Positions 37,171 through 46,067 are shown, numbered from the stretch's first letter. The stretch: 51,652 nucleotides of DNA from Bacteroidaceae bacterium (GCA_024398595.1 JAKSIX010000010.1:1-51652); one strand, 5' to 3'. Notes: generated from the letters alone by a model not told the origin. Made by a program: numbers and translations.

Positions 37171-38703
37171 ATGTTCGATAATTATGAAATATGGTGGGTG
37201 ACCGGTGCTCAGCTTCTGTACGGAGGCGATGCAGTCGTAGCAGTTGACGGTCATTCAAAGGAGATGGTCGCCGGTCTGAACCAGAGCGGAAACATCCCAG
37301 TCAAGATAGTATATAAAGGTACTGCCAATTCCAGCAAGGAGGTTGAGGCCGTAATGAAGGCTGCCAATAACGACGGAAAGTGTATCGGTATCATAACCTG
37401 GATGCACACCTTCTCACCGGCCAAGATGTGGATAAAGGGTCTGCAGGCACTGGAGAAGCCTCTGCTGCACTTCCACACCCAGTACAACACCGACATTCCT
37501 TGGGATTCCATCGATATGGACTTCATGAACCTGAACCAGAGCGCTCACGGCGACATCGAGTTCGGTCACATCTGCACACGTATGCGTGTAGCCCGCAAGG
37601 TTGTCGTAGGGCACTGGAAGAGCGAAGCTGCCCAGAAACAGATTGCAGTATGGAGCCGTGCAGCCGCAGGTTTCGCAGACGCTCACGACGTACGCTGTCT
37701 GATGTTCGGTATGAACATGAACAACGTGGCCGTTACCGACGGTGACCGCGTAGAGTTCGAACAGCGTCTGGGCTATCACGTTGACTACTATCCTGTTTCA
37801 TCCTTGATGGAATACTACAGAAAGGTCACAGACGCTGAGGCTGACGCTCTTGTAGAGGAGTACAGGAAGCTCTACACCATCAAGATTGATGAGAGCGGAG
37901 AGGCTGTATATTGGGAGAAAGTGAAGAATTCCGCCAAGGCTGAGATTGCACTGCGCCGCGTCCTGAAGGATGAGAACGCAAATGCCTTCACAACCAACTT
38001 TGACGATCTGGGCGGAGCTGACATCGACGCTCCTGACTTCCTCGGATTCGACCAGATTCCAGGCCTGGCATCACAGCGCCTTATGGCCGAGGGTATCGGC
38101 TTCGGCGCCGAGGGTGACTGGAAGACCGCTTGTCTGTACCGCACTCTCTGGGTAATGAACCAGGGACTCTCCAAGGGCTGTTCATTCCTCGAGGACTACA
38201 CGCTCAATTTTGCAGCTGACTGCACGTCAAGCCTCCAGAGCCATATGCTCGAGGTCTGCCCGCTCATTGCCAGCGACAAACCGAAGCTCGAAGTTCATTT
38301 CCTGGGCATCGGCATCCGCAAGCAGCAGACTGCACGTCTGGTCTTCACATCCAAGACCGGCCACGGCATCAAAGCTACCGTAGTTGACCTGGGCAACCGC
38401 TTCCGTCTGATTACCAGCGAGGTGGAGTGCATCGAGCCGAAACCGATGCCAAAGCTCCCTGTCGCATCAGCTCTCTGGGTTCCGCAGCCGACATTCGAAA
38501 TTGGTGCAGGTGCATGGATTCTTGCCGGCGGCACACACCACAGCGCATTCTCATACGACATCACCGCAGAGTACTGGGAGGATTTCGCAGAGATGACCGG
38601 CATCGAATACGTCAACATCGACAAGAACACTACTATCAGCAGCTTCAAGCAGCAGCTTCGCAACAACGAGGTTTATTACCTATTAAATAAAGCTCTTAAA
38701 TAG
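37171..38703 (+). CDS. araA: L-arabinose isomerase
   Basis: A 510-aa isomerase converting L-arabinose to L-ribulose. The start FDNYEIWWVTGAQLLYGG, the block TWMHTFSPAKMWIKGLQAL, LLHFHTQYNTDIPWDSIDMDFMN and the later EDYTLNF and GGTHHSAFS are family hallmarks, including the metal-binding Glu/His residues. It is full length for the family (about 500 aa). Confidence 0.95.
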   Translation: MFDNYEIWWVTGAQLLYGGDAVVAVDGHSKEMVAGLNQSGNIPVKIVYKGTANSSKEVEAVMKAANNDGKCIGIITWMHTFSPAKMWIKGLQALEKPLLHFHTQYNTDIPWDSIDMDFMNLNQSAHGDIEFGHICTRMRVARKVVVGHWKSEAAQKQIAVWSRAAAGFADAHDVRCLMFGMNMNNVAVTDGDRVEFEQRLGYHVDYYPVSSLMEYYRKVTDAEADALVEEYRKLYTIKIDESGEAVYWEKVKNSAKAEIALRRVLKDENANAFTTNFDDLGGADIDAPDFLGFDQIPGLASQRLMAEGIGFGAEGDWKTACLYRTLWVMNQGLSKGCSFLEDYTLNFAADCTSSLQSHMLEVCPLIASDKPKLEVHFLGIGIRKQQTARLVFTSKTGHGIKATVVDLGNRFRLITSEVECIEPKPMPKLPVASALWVPQPTFEIGAGAWILAGGTHHSAFSYDITAEYWEDFAEMTGIEYVNIDKNTTISSFKQQLRNNEVYYLLNKALK

Positions 38704-38793
38704 TAACTATGAATTGTAGAGCAACCCGAGAGCAGAAGAACTTGTTCCTATGCCGAGGCGCAGCCTACAATGCATAAAACTCGTGAAAATTTT

Positions 38794-40392
38794 ATGAACG
38801 AATATAATAAATCCATAATTGAGCAAGGCAAGGCCGTACTCGGTATCGAATTCGGTTCCACCCGTATCAAGGCCGTTCTTATCGATCCTGAGTTCAGACC
38901 GATAGCACAGGGCAGCCACACCTGGGAGAACCAGCTCATCAACGGGCTATGGACATACAGCGTGGAGGAAATATGGTACGGCATACAGAACTGCTATGTC
39001 AATCTCCGCGAAAACGTAAAGGCTCAGTACGAAATTGAAATTGAGCAGCTTGCAGGCATCGGTATCAGTGCAATGATGCACGGCTATATGGCCTTCAACA
39101 AGAATGAGAAGATTCTGGTACCCTTCCGCACATGGCGTAACACAAACACAGGAAAAGCCGCTGCCGAACTTTCCGAGCTGTTCTACTTCAACATTCCTCT
39201 CCGTTGGAGCATCTCACACCTGTACCAATGCATTCTTGACGGTGACGAACACGTGAAGGACATCGACTATCTGACAACGCTGGCCGGTTATGTTCATTGG
39301 CAGCTCACCGGTCAGAAGGTTCTGGGCGTAGGCGATGCATCAGGTATGATTCCGGTTGATCCGAACACCAAGACCTACAATGCCGAAATGGTTGGGAAAT
39401 TCGATAAGCTGATTGCTCCGAAGGGCTATGGCTGGAAACTTCTGGACATCATGCCGAAGGTTCTGGATGCCGGCGAATTTGCAGGAGTACTGACCGAAGA
39501 CGGTGCCCGCAAACTCGATGTTTCAGGCCGTCTGAAACCGGGCTGTCCAATCTGTCCTCCGGAGGGCGATGCAGGTACCGGAATGGTGGCTACAAATGCT
39601 GTACGTCCGCGCACAGGTAACGTATCAGCCGGTACATCATCATTCTCGATGATAGTACTGGAGAATGACCTGAAGAAACCGCACGAGGTAATCGACATCG
39701 TAACCACCCCTGACGCAAAGCCGGTAGCAATGGTTCATTGCAACAACTGTACGTCAGACCTCAATGCCTGGGTAAACCTGTTCAAGGAGTACGAGGAAAT
39801 TATGGGTATGAAGGTGGATATGGGACGTATCTTCACAAATCTGTTCAACCACGCGCTCAAGGGCAATCCTGACTGTGGCGGAATTATGAGCTACAACTAC
39901 GTGTCCGGCGAGCCTGTCACAGGTTTTGCAGACGGTCGCCCTCTCTTTGTACGCTCGGCAAATGACAAGTTCACTCTCGCCAACTTCATCCGCGCCATCA
40001 TAAGCGGTGCAGTTGCAGTGCTGAAGGTCGGCAACGATATCCTATTCAATGAAGAGAAGATCAAGGTTGACCGCATCACCGGTCACGGAGGTCTGTTCAC
40101 TACTCCAGGCGTTGGTCAGCGTATTCTTGGTGCAGCCCTGAATTCACCGATTTACTGCATGGAGACTGCTGGTGAAGGCGGGCCGTGGGGTATGGCAATA
40201 CTGGCAGCATTCGCAGTGAACAATCCTAAAAAGATGGCACTTCCGGACTATCTGGACGAGGTGGTATTTGCAGGAAACACTGGCAATGAGGTCGCTCCTA
40301 CTCCAGAGGATGTGGCAGGTTTCAATGCCTACATCAAGAACTACATAGCCGCACTTCCTGTAGAGGAGGCAGCAGTAAAGTTCAAGAAGTGA
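38794..40392 (+). CDS. araB: FGGY-family kinase, likely L-ribulokinase
   Basis: A 532-aa sugar kinase. The ATP-binding start GIEFGSTRIKAVLID and later GHGGLFTTPGVGQRILGAAL and GEGGPWGMAIL fit the FGGY fold. It is more like xylulokinases in sequence feel than classical AraB, but it occupies the araB position (after araD and araA), as in Bacteroides arabinose operons, so L-ribulose is the likely substrate. The ATG at 38794 is chosen over one at 38770 because it precedes the conserved N terminus closely. The leader between araA and this gene holds ATTGTAG (38713-38719) and its complement (38765-38771), a possible long-range hairpin. Confidence 0.82.
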   Translation: MNEYNKSIIEQGKAVLGIEFGSTRIKAVLIDPEFRPIAQGSHTWENQLINGLWTYSVEEIWYGIQNCYVNLRENVKAQYEIEIEQLAGIGISAMMHGYMAFNKNEKILVPFRTWRNTNTGKAAAELSELFYFNIPLRWSISHLYQCILDGDEHVKDIDYLTTLAGYVHWQLTGQKVLGVGDASGMIPVDPNTKTYNAEMVGKFDKLIAPKGYGWKLLDIMPKVLDAGEFAGVLTEDGARKLDVSGRLKPGCPICPPEGDAGTGMVATNAVRPRTGNVSAGTSSFSMIVLENDLKKPHEVIDIVTTPDAKPVAMVHCNNCTSDLNAWVNLFKEYEEIMGMKVDMGRIFTNLFNHALKGNPDCGGIMSYNYVSGEPVTGFADGRPLFVRSANDKFTLANFIRAIISGAVAVLKVGNDILFNEEKIKVDRITGHGGLFTTPGVGQRILGAALNSPIYCMETAGEGGPWGMAILAAFAVNNPKKMALPDYLDEVVFAGNTGNEVAPTPEDVAGFNAYIKNYIAALPVEEAAVKFKK

Positions 40393-40403
40393 CAATACAG
40401 GGA

Positions 40404-40426
40404 CAGGAGAGCCGATTACTCTCCTG
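40404..40426 (+). other. hairpin between araB and the last mutarotase gene
   Basis: CAGGAGAG (40404-40411) pairs with CTCTCCTG (40419-40426) around a 7-base loop. It is not followed by a T-run. It could be a partial terminator or an mRNA stabiliser. Confidence 0.4.
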
Positions 40427-40458
40427 CCTCACAATTTTACAACCAAACAAACAATAAA

Positions 40459-41556
40459 ATGAAACGAACTCTTCTACTGATGGCAGCCATCTGCCTCAGT
40501 TTCGTGGCATTCGCACAGAATGCGCAGAACGGTCTGCTTGACAAGGCAGCATTCGACACAATCATCGCAGGCAAGCCTGTATCTCTCTACACCATCAGCC
40601 GTGGCAATATCATAGCGCAGATTACCAACTACGGCGGTTTCGTCGTTACCGTGATGGCTCCAGACAAGGATGGAAACATTGCGAACCTTGTACCGCATAT
40701 GGACAATGTGAAACGCTATCTCAACTACAATATGGGACAGTATGGTCCGGCTCTCGGCCGCTACGCCAACCGCATTGCCAATGGCACATTCTCCATTGAC
40801 GGTGTTGAATACCAGATTACCAGGAACAGCGGCCAGCACACACTGCACGGCGGCAAGGAAGGTTTTGACCATACCGTATGGACTGTCGAGAAAGTTGCGG
40901 AGGACAATCTGGTTCTGAGCTGCGTTCTCCCGGACGGAATGGACGGATTCCCAGGCACACTGAAGACCACCCTCACCTACTCCATTACCAAGGATGGCGG
41001 TCTGTCAATCGACTATGTCGCAACCACGGACAAGAAGACTGTCGTCAATCTCTCCAACCACACCTACTTCAACCTGAACGGTGCCGGCAACGGTGATGTG
41101 ATGAACCATCTGCTCACAATCAATGCCGACAAGATTACGGAGACCGACCGCAGCAACATACCTACCGGCAACTTCACAGATGTCGAAGGAACCCCGTACG
41201 ATTTCCGCACAGCCCACACAATCGGTGAGCGCACCATGCAGGGCGGCGGTTTCGGATTCGGCCAGCCACAGGATCCCAACAAAGTCCGTAACTACGACAA
41301 CAACTTCGTACTGAACCACACAAAGGCCGGCAAGATTGAGAAAGTCGCTACTCTCTACAGCGAAGAGTCAGGCCGTCAGATGGAGGTCTATAACAACCAT
41401 CCGGGCCTTCAGGTCTATACGGGAGCCCGCAATGCCGTTGCAATGGAATCACAGCAGTTCCCGGATGCCCCGAACCACGACAACTTCCCCTGCACGATAC
41501 TTGAGCCGGGCAAGACCTACAAGCACACTGTCATCTACAAGTTCTCCGTAAAGTAA
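40459..41556 (+). CDS. galM: aldose 1-epimerase, secreted form
   Basis: A 365-aa mutarotase with a cleavable signal peptide (MKRTLLLMAAICLSFVAFAQ), so periplasmic and soluble. Blocks: GRYANRIANG, HTLHGGKEGFDHTVW (His), NLSNHTYFNLNG (catalytic His) and ESQQFPDAPN (catalytic Glu). It is the third mutarotase of the operon and the last gene; only a weak TAAGAA/TTCTTA hairpin with a short T-run follows (41555-41595). The following 215 bases to 41771 hold no gene I can support. Confidence 0.88.
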   Translation: MKRTLLLMAAICLSFVAFAQNAQNGLLDKAAFDTIIAGKPVSLYTISRGNIIAQITNYGGFVVTVMAPDKDGNIANLVPHMDNVKRYLNYNMGQYGPALGRYANRIANGTFSIDGVEYQITRNSGQHTLHGGKEGFDHTVWTVEKVAEDNLVLSCVLPDGMDGFPGTLKTTLTYSITKDGGLSIDYVATTDKKTVVNLSNHTYFNLNGAGNGDVMNHLLTINADKITETDRSNIPTGNFTDVEGTPYDFRTAHTIGERTMQGGGFGFGQPQDPNKVRNYDNNFVLNHTKAGKIEKVATLYSEESGRQMEVYNNHPGLQVYTGARNAVAMESQQFPDAPNHDNFPCTILEPGKTYKHTVIYKFSVK

Positions 41557-41771
41557 GAACCATTTCAAAACAGATTCTAATAATTCTTATTTTTTACGCT
41601 TACAGACAGTTTTCACAAGTAATCATATAGCTTGAAATGACGCTACGGTTTATCTATGTGAAAGACGGAAAATCGTGGCGGCCCAGCGAGGTATCTCTGT
41701 CGTGTACTGTTTTGCCAGTTGTCCTTCTGAAAATGGCCCGCACATTGAATAACTCTGCCATTGATAAGTCG

Positions 41772-42098
41772 TCAGAGTGATGTAACGAGCAATGAAAGAT
41801 TAACATCGTTCTGAGCAATGCTACAGCAGGTGTCAGCATAGTTGAATGCACATTGTCGGTCCGTGCCATTGGTCCCATGGCCTGGCAATATGAAACCGAT
41901 GGCAATACCAACGACCATTGCTGCCACGGCTACCCACGACGGAATTCTGTATCTCATTATTCCCATGCGGTTATCTTCAATGTCAAGCGCAGGCAGTGTC
42001 ATTTCCAAGTCCTGAGAATCGGCCTTGGCTTTTATAGAGGAGAGCAGTTCCTGACTGTCTTTCTCAAGTTCTTCAAGTTTGTCCATATTATCATTCAT
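41772..42098 (-). CDS. small single-span membrane protein next to ECF sigma
   Basis: A 108-aa protein with an acidic, charged N-terminal part (1-52, LEELEKDSQELLSSI...), one membrane span (about 55-73, VAVAAMVVGIAIGFILP) and a short extracytoplasmic tail ending NVNLSLLVTSL. It overlaps the sigma gene by 8 bases if the ATG at 42098 is used (another ATG lies at 42086). Position and topology suggest an anti-sigma-type regulator of the upstream sigma factor, but no anti-sigma domain is recognisable; that role is inference. Confidence 0.7.
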   Translation of the reverse strand: MNDNMDKLEELEKDSQELLSSIKAKADSQDLEMTLPALDIEDNRMGIMRYRIPSWVAVAAMVVGIAIGFILPGHGTNGTDRQCAFNYADTCCSIAQNDVNLSLLVTSL

Positions 42099-42594
42099 TT
42101 GTTTTACAATAATTGCGTACGGCTGTTAGAGCAGTGAATAGACGCGACTTGACTGTACCTTCCGGTATGTCGCAGATTTTTGCTATTTCTGATAAGGGAA
42201 GTTCCTCTTCATATCGAAGCATGAACACTGCCTTCTGCTGTTGCGGCAATCCCTGTACCGCGTTATGAATCATTTGTCCAAGTTCCTGCCGCTCAATGGC
42301 ATCGGACTCGATTGCCGGTTCAGTATTATCAAAACTTTCAGTATATTCCATTACCACAGCTTTGTGCCGGTATTCATTTTTCAACAAATTGTATGCAACG
42401 GCAAACATCCACGTTCTGAATGGCTTGCCAGAATCGTAACAGTCCCGTTTTGCCCACAGACGCATAAAGAGATCCTGTGTCAGGTCACGGGCCAGTTCCC
42501 TGTCATAGCCGGTCATTCTCAGAAAGAAGCCCTGGGCACGGGGGCCGTGCTCAATGTACAGGCGTCTGAAATTGTCAGCGTTCAATCTCATCAT
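42091..42594 (-). CDS. ECF sigma factor
   Basis: A 167-aa ECF sigma. Region 2 shows ARDLTQDLFMRLWAKR and FRTWMFAVAYNLLKNEYR; region 4 shows LPQQQKAVFMLRYEEELPLSEIAKICDIPEGTVKSRL. It overlaps the end of the upstream secreted-protein gene by about 20 bases (ATGs at 42594 and 42591) and the following small membrane-protein gene by 8, so the three are translationally coupled. A FecR-type anti-sigma and a TonB receptor, the common partners in Bacteroidota, are absent. Confidence 0.87.
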   Translation of the reverse strand: MMRLNADNFRRLYIEHGPRAQGFFLRMTGYDRELARDLTQDLFMRLWAKRDCYDSGKPFRTWMFAVAYNLLKNEYRHKAVVMEYTESFDNTEPAIESDAIERQELGQMIHNAVQGLPQQQKAVFMLRYEEELPLSEIAKICDIPEGTVKSRLFTALTAVRNYCKTNE

Positions 42595-43762
42595 AATAGT
42601 ATTTGAGCGTTTCGGCATCCACCAATCCCTTGCACTTGGAAAGTATGTTTGTCATAAGTCCGTGCAGTTCGTCGTATTCCTTTTTCATGCCTTCAGCCTT
42701 GTAGAACTTGAGAAGGGATTTGAAACTTGGTATGTAGTTCAGATTAAGTTTATAGGCCGATGCGTCATACGTTTCCGGCACAAATGTTTCATAAAGATAA
42801 TCCGTACGATAGACTGATTCAAAGTTCCTCCGTTTGACGGCCAGATTGTCGTATTTTTTGGGACTATAGCGTATAACAAGACCTTCAGAATACATCTGGT
42901 CACTAAGTACTGGATGATTGTCCAGACTTGAGATATAAAGCGGCCTGCCGGTTTTCTCTGAAATCGTTGTAATCAGATCGGCCTCCCATTTCTGCATTCC
43001 TTCATCGCTTCTGTCTGCCGGTCCTTCAATTGGGCTTATTCCAAGTTTTCCGCATATTGACTTCATGTACTCCGGAATAATCAGCAAAGTTTTGTTGATA
43101 ATCAGTATGTCCTTGAACATGTCTTTCCCATATTGGACAAGAAGGCTGGAATAAGTCGGGACATCCCCGTAAGTTAAGAGAATACCGTTCTTTTCCATTC
43201 CGGCTAAAGAATTGAAAGCATATGACAGAATCACATATGAATACTCGCCAGTATTGTACCAGCGTTTCAGGATGTCTGCCATCATATCTTCGTGCCCGGT
43301 TTGCCAAAGGTATATCACATACATAGGGTACAGTTCTTCAAAGTCCGGACGCATCCTGATAGCCTCAAGCATGTGATCCTCCAGACCATCACAATCATGC
43401 AGTTTCTGACGGCATTCATTGTCAATATAATAGCGTGCAAAACTATTTGGGCGTTTCCCGTGAAGTATGTATGCAATATCTTTTAGGGGAGTTTCATCAA
43501 ATTCAGTATTAGCATCGCCCTTTTCCGATGCCTGGAACATCAGTTTATAACGTGTTGCGGCGAACCAGAATATCCAGGCGTCATCATTTTCGGGATTGCG
43601 TTTCACCTCCTTTTCCCACAGGCCGGCCTGATGTGCATACCACTTTGAGTCATGCCCGGTCTTGACAAACGTGACTATCCGTTCAGGCTTCCCGGTCTGG
43701 GAATGTACTGCATTGGGAACTGACAACAGCATGACAAGTATTGGAACTAATAACTTATTCAT
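42575..43762 (-). CDS. secreted protein, unknown, first in the sigma operon
   Basis: A 395-aa protein with a signal peptide (MNKLLVPILVMLLSVPNAVHSQ). Early repeats read like tetratricopeptide-type helices (NPENDDAWIFWFAATRY; MRPDFEELYPMYVIYLWQ). The mid part NGILLTYGDVPTYSSLLVQYGKDMFKDILIINKTLL resembles the GDNDTYP...VRVVNLSLL stretch found in DUF2723-type membrane proteins. No enzyme motif was recognised. The ATG at 43762 starts the signal peptide. Being first in an overlapping operon with an ECF sigma, it may be part of the sensing path. Confidence 0.7.
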   Translation of the reverse strand: MNKLLVPILVMLLSVPNAVHSQTGKPERIVTFVKTGHDSKWYAHQAGLWEKEVKRNPENDDAWIFWFAATRYKLMFQASEKGDANTEFDETPLKDIAYILHGKRPNSFARYYIDNECRQKLHDCDGLEDHMLEAIRMRPDFEELYPMYVIYLWQTGHEDMMADILKRWYNTGEYSYVILSYAFNSLAGMEKNGILLTYGDVPTYSSLLVQYGKDMFKDILIINKTLLIIPEYMKSICGKLGISPIEGPADRSDEGMQKWEADLITTISEKTGRPLYISSLDNHPVLSDQMYSEGLVIRYSPKKYDNLAVKRRNFESVYRTDYLYETFVPETYDASAYKLNLNYIPSFKSLLKFYKAEGMKKEYDELHGLMTNILSKCKGLVDAETLKYYYDEIER

Positions 43763-43774
43763 CTTTTCACTTCG

Positions 43775-43836
43775 TTTTGAATTGGAATTATAATTTTGAA
43801 TTGAAGCTTCAAATTTGCATACACTCCAATTCAAAA
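43775..43836. promoter_or_regulatory. 12-bp perfect dyad in the leader of the sigma operon
   Basis: TTTTGAATTGGA (43775-43786) is exactly complementary to 43825-43836, and the palindrome TTGAAGCTTCAA (43801-43812) sits at the centre. A minus-strand TATTTTTG (43832-43839) overlaps the outer arm, so the dyad would cover the transcription start and the first 60 bases of the leader. It could be an operator or a leader hairpin. The whole 43763-44088 spacer (326 bases) otherwise holds only the sites listed here. Confidence 0.5.
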
Positions 43837-43955
43837 ATAGTTCATTTGTATCAAATATTTTTCAGATGCTACTCCCTTCGAACCAGCAAGCTAAGACATA
43901 CAGTTAAATCTGAATATTCCGCTTCGCACGAACTTCAGCAAATGTATATCTATGA

Positions 43956-43977
43956 TATGTGTGATGACTTACACATA
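43956..43977. promoter_or_regulatory. inverted repeat in the divergent spacer
   Basis: TATGTGT (43956-43962) and ACACATA (43971-43977) form a 7-bp inverted repeat with an 8-base gap, between the sigma operon and the ATPase gene. It is a plausible regulator site; no factor is suggested. Confidence 0.3.
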
Positions 43978-44045
43978 ATAGCTATGTTCCTTGTGACATT
44001 TTACACATTTTACATAGATACACTTTTGTTATTGAAAAAATTGTA

Positions 44046-44053
44046 TAATTTTG
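44046..44053 (+). promoter_or_regulatory. -7 element of the DUF4143 ATPase gene
   Basis: TAATTTTG matches TAnnTTTG 36 bases before the start codon. A TTTG at 44025-44028 is 17 bases away, shorter than at other promoters here. Confidence 0.4.
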
Positions 44054-44088
44054 CACCCATATTTGCATTGTTGTAAAAAAGCAGGGGT

Positions 44089-45447
44089 ATGGAACTGAAA
44101 CGTGATGTACTGGACCCGATGATTGCGTGGAAAACAAAGCGTAATCGCAAACCTATGTTACTGCAAGGTGCCCGTCAGGTGGGTAAGACGTGGTTACTGA
44201 AGAAACTTGGTAAACAGGTTTTTGACAATTGCGTTATTGTAAATATTGACCGTGAACCAGTCATAGCTGATATTTTTGCAAAAACGAAGGATCCACACCG
44301 TATAATTGAACAGATTGCGCTCATCAAAGGACAACCGATACAACCTGAAAAGACGTTGCTTGTTTTGGACGAAATACAGGATTCGGACGAAGTTCTTAAC
44401 GCATTGAAGTATTTTAATGAAGATGCTCCAGAGTATGCCGTAGCTTGTGCCGGTTCGTTATTAGGTGTAGCTCTGCGGAGGAAAGGACATTCGTTTCCCG
44501 TAGGCCAGGTAGATTTTATGACACTCTATCCATTGACGTTCGTAGAATTTCTAGAAGCGACAGATGTCCGTCTGGCTGGTATAGTACGTTCTTGGAAGAC
44601 AGATGATCCGTTACCGGAAATGCTTCGGGAGGAACTGCAGGATAAGTTCAAGCTGTATATGCTGGTAGGTGGTATGCCAGAAGCTGTTGCCGGTTGGGTT
44701 GAGACAGGTGACATACGTGAAGTTGACAAAACACTTGAAGGCATATTGCGTGCCTATCCGTTAGATTTTTCCAAGTATGCCACAGCGGCAGAGGTAATCC
44801 GCATCAATCGGGTATGGAACAGTATGCAAAGACAGCTGGCAAGGGATAACAAACGATTCAAATATTCCGATGTGCAGAAAGGAGCACGTGCCAGAGAATA
44901 TGAAACTTCGGTTGATTGGTTATGCAAGGCAGGATTAGTGCATAAGGTCTGCAATACAGAGACCGTCCGATTGCCGTTAATGGCGTACAAGGACGAAAAT
45001 GCATTTAAGCTTTATCTTAACGATGTAGGCTTGTTGCGCAGGATGTTTAACCTTGAAAGCACATCTGTTATGCAGGAAAGCCGACTGTTTATGGAATTCA
45101 AGGGCGTACTTACAGAGAACTACGTACTTATGTCCATACTCTGTCAAGGTTATGAACCGCTTTATTGGACTTCCGGCAATCAGGCAGAGGTTGAATTTGT
45201 CATTGAGGATACGGGGCGCATTATCCCTATAGAAGTCAAGTCGAAGGAAAGTATCCAGTCAAAAAGTCTCAGCGAGTATCGCAAGAAGTTCAATCCCGAA
45301 CTGGCAATCCGCTGTTCGCAAAAGAATCTGCAGATACGAGACGGACTTCTCAATCTGCCTCTTCCTCTTGCAGACAGAATGAAAGATTACGTTATGACAA
45401 CGCCTGGAGATATCATAGAGTATCGTCCGGACAATATCGTCAAATAG
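44089..45447 (+). CDS. AAA-type ATPase with DUF4143 domain
   Basis: A 452-aa protein of the widespread AAA_14/DUF4143 family. Walker A is GARQVGKT (about residues 27-34) and Walker B is LLVLDEIQD. After the ATPase domain (to about 165) comes the DUF4143 part, which ends in a restriction-endonuclease-like fold (YWTSGNQAEVEFVIED...IPIEVKSKES), with the D/E-xK spacing of PD-(D/E)xK enzymes (EVEFVIE, EVKS). Function in the cell is unknown. It stands alone between unrelated genes. Confidence 0.85.
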   Translation: MELKRDVLDPMIAWKTKRNRKPMLLQGARQVGKTWLLKKLGKQVFDNCVIVNIDREPVIADIFAKTKDPHRIIEQIALIKGQPIQPEKTLLVLDEIQDSDEVLNALKYFNEDAPEYAVACAGSLLGVALRRKGHSFPVGQVDFMTLYPLTFVEFLEATDVRLAGIVRSWKTDDPLPEMLREELQDKFKLYMLVGGMPEAVAGWVETGDIREVDKTLEGILRAYPLDFSKYATAAEVIRINRVWNSMQRQLARDNKRFKYSDVQKGARAREYETSVDWLCKAGLVHKVCNTETVRLPLMAYKDENAFKLYLNDVGLLRRMFNLESTSVMQESRLFMEFKGVLTENYVLMSILCQGYEPLYWTSGNQAEVEFVIEDTGRIIPIEVKSKESIQSKSLSEYRKKFNPELAIRCSQKNLQIRDGLLNLPLPLADRMKDYVMTTPGDIIEYRPDNIVK

Positions 45448-45476
45448 CAGGAACAAACAGGGATAGTCATCACCTG

Positions 45477-46067
45477 TCACGATTCTCCATAGATGATCAT
45501 CCAGTCCTGCGAATTGCGGGGTATTTCTATCTCGTAAATAAGGTCATGTCCAGTCAGCACCGATTCCGGCAGACCGTTGTCTATCAAGCTCTGGCGATAT
45601 TCAGGATGAGCACCGCGGGAACATCCGTAAGGACACCGGTAGTGCCATACGCCTGATTCATCGAAATAGTGCCACAGCCATATCCTGTTCTGACTTTTCA
45701 CACCATTTTCGTCAATAAAGCTGTCCGTCGGAAGCTCTATCCTGCATAATGAGTCAAGCTTGTTGTAGAAAATGCTGTCCGGCATCTCGTCAAAACGCAC
45801 CAGTACAGTGTCCATAAAATCGGGGAGAAAAGTCGCAGGCATATACTTGTACTCCATCATTCTATACGGCGGAAATTCAACTCCGCCGGCAAATGCCTGC
45901 ACGTATTCGCGGCTGGCGCAGGGCGGATTCTTGAGATACTGGTTATGCCGTATTCTGCAATATGTGACATATCCCGCAATAATGATGGCAATAACGCAGA
46001 ATACTATGAGACCAACTTTCAGACAGCCGTTGTTGCAACGTTTAGGATTTTCCTTACCTTTTTGCAT
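45477..46067 (-). CDS. hypothetical single-span membrane protein
   Basis: A 196-aa protein: a basic cytosolic start (MQKGKENPKRCNNGC), one membrane span (about 18-38), then an extracytoplasmic domain with several Cys (PPCASREY, HYRCPYGCSRG) and many aromatic residues. Not recognised. The ATG at 46067 is chosen because it starts just before the membrane anchor; an upstream ATG at 46121 would give a second hydrophobic stretch. It is convergent with the ATPase gene. Confidence 0.6.
   Translation of the reverse strand: MQKGKENPKRCNNGCLKVGLIVFCVIAIIIAGYVTYCRIRHNQYLKNPPCASREYVQAFAGGVEFPPYRMMEYKYMPATFLPDFMDTVLVRFDEMPDSIFYNKLDSLCRIELPTDSFIDENGVKSQNRIWLWHYFDESGVWHYRCPYGCSRGAHPEYRQSLIDNGLPESVLTGHDLIYEIEIPRNSQDWMIIYGES

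Noticed and set aside
41654-41911. 85-codon minus-strand frame overlapping the small membrane-protein gene
   Set aside because: The 108-aa frame overlapping it has a clear membrane span and couples to the sigma gene; this frame has no recognisable features.
43741-44076. 111-codon plus-strand frame across the divergent spacer
   Set aside because: It runs antisense to the leader dyad and through the promoters; codon use is AT-random and no motif is present.
45457-45477. Terminator between the ATPase gene and the convergent membrane-protein gene
   Set aside because: ACAGG/CCTGT gives only a 5-bp stem with mismatches and no T-run; too weak to list.
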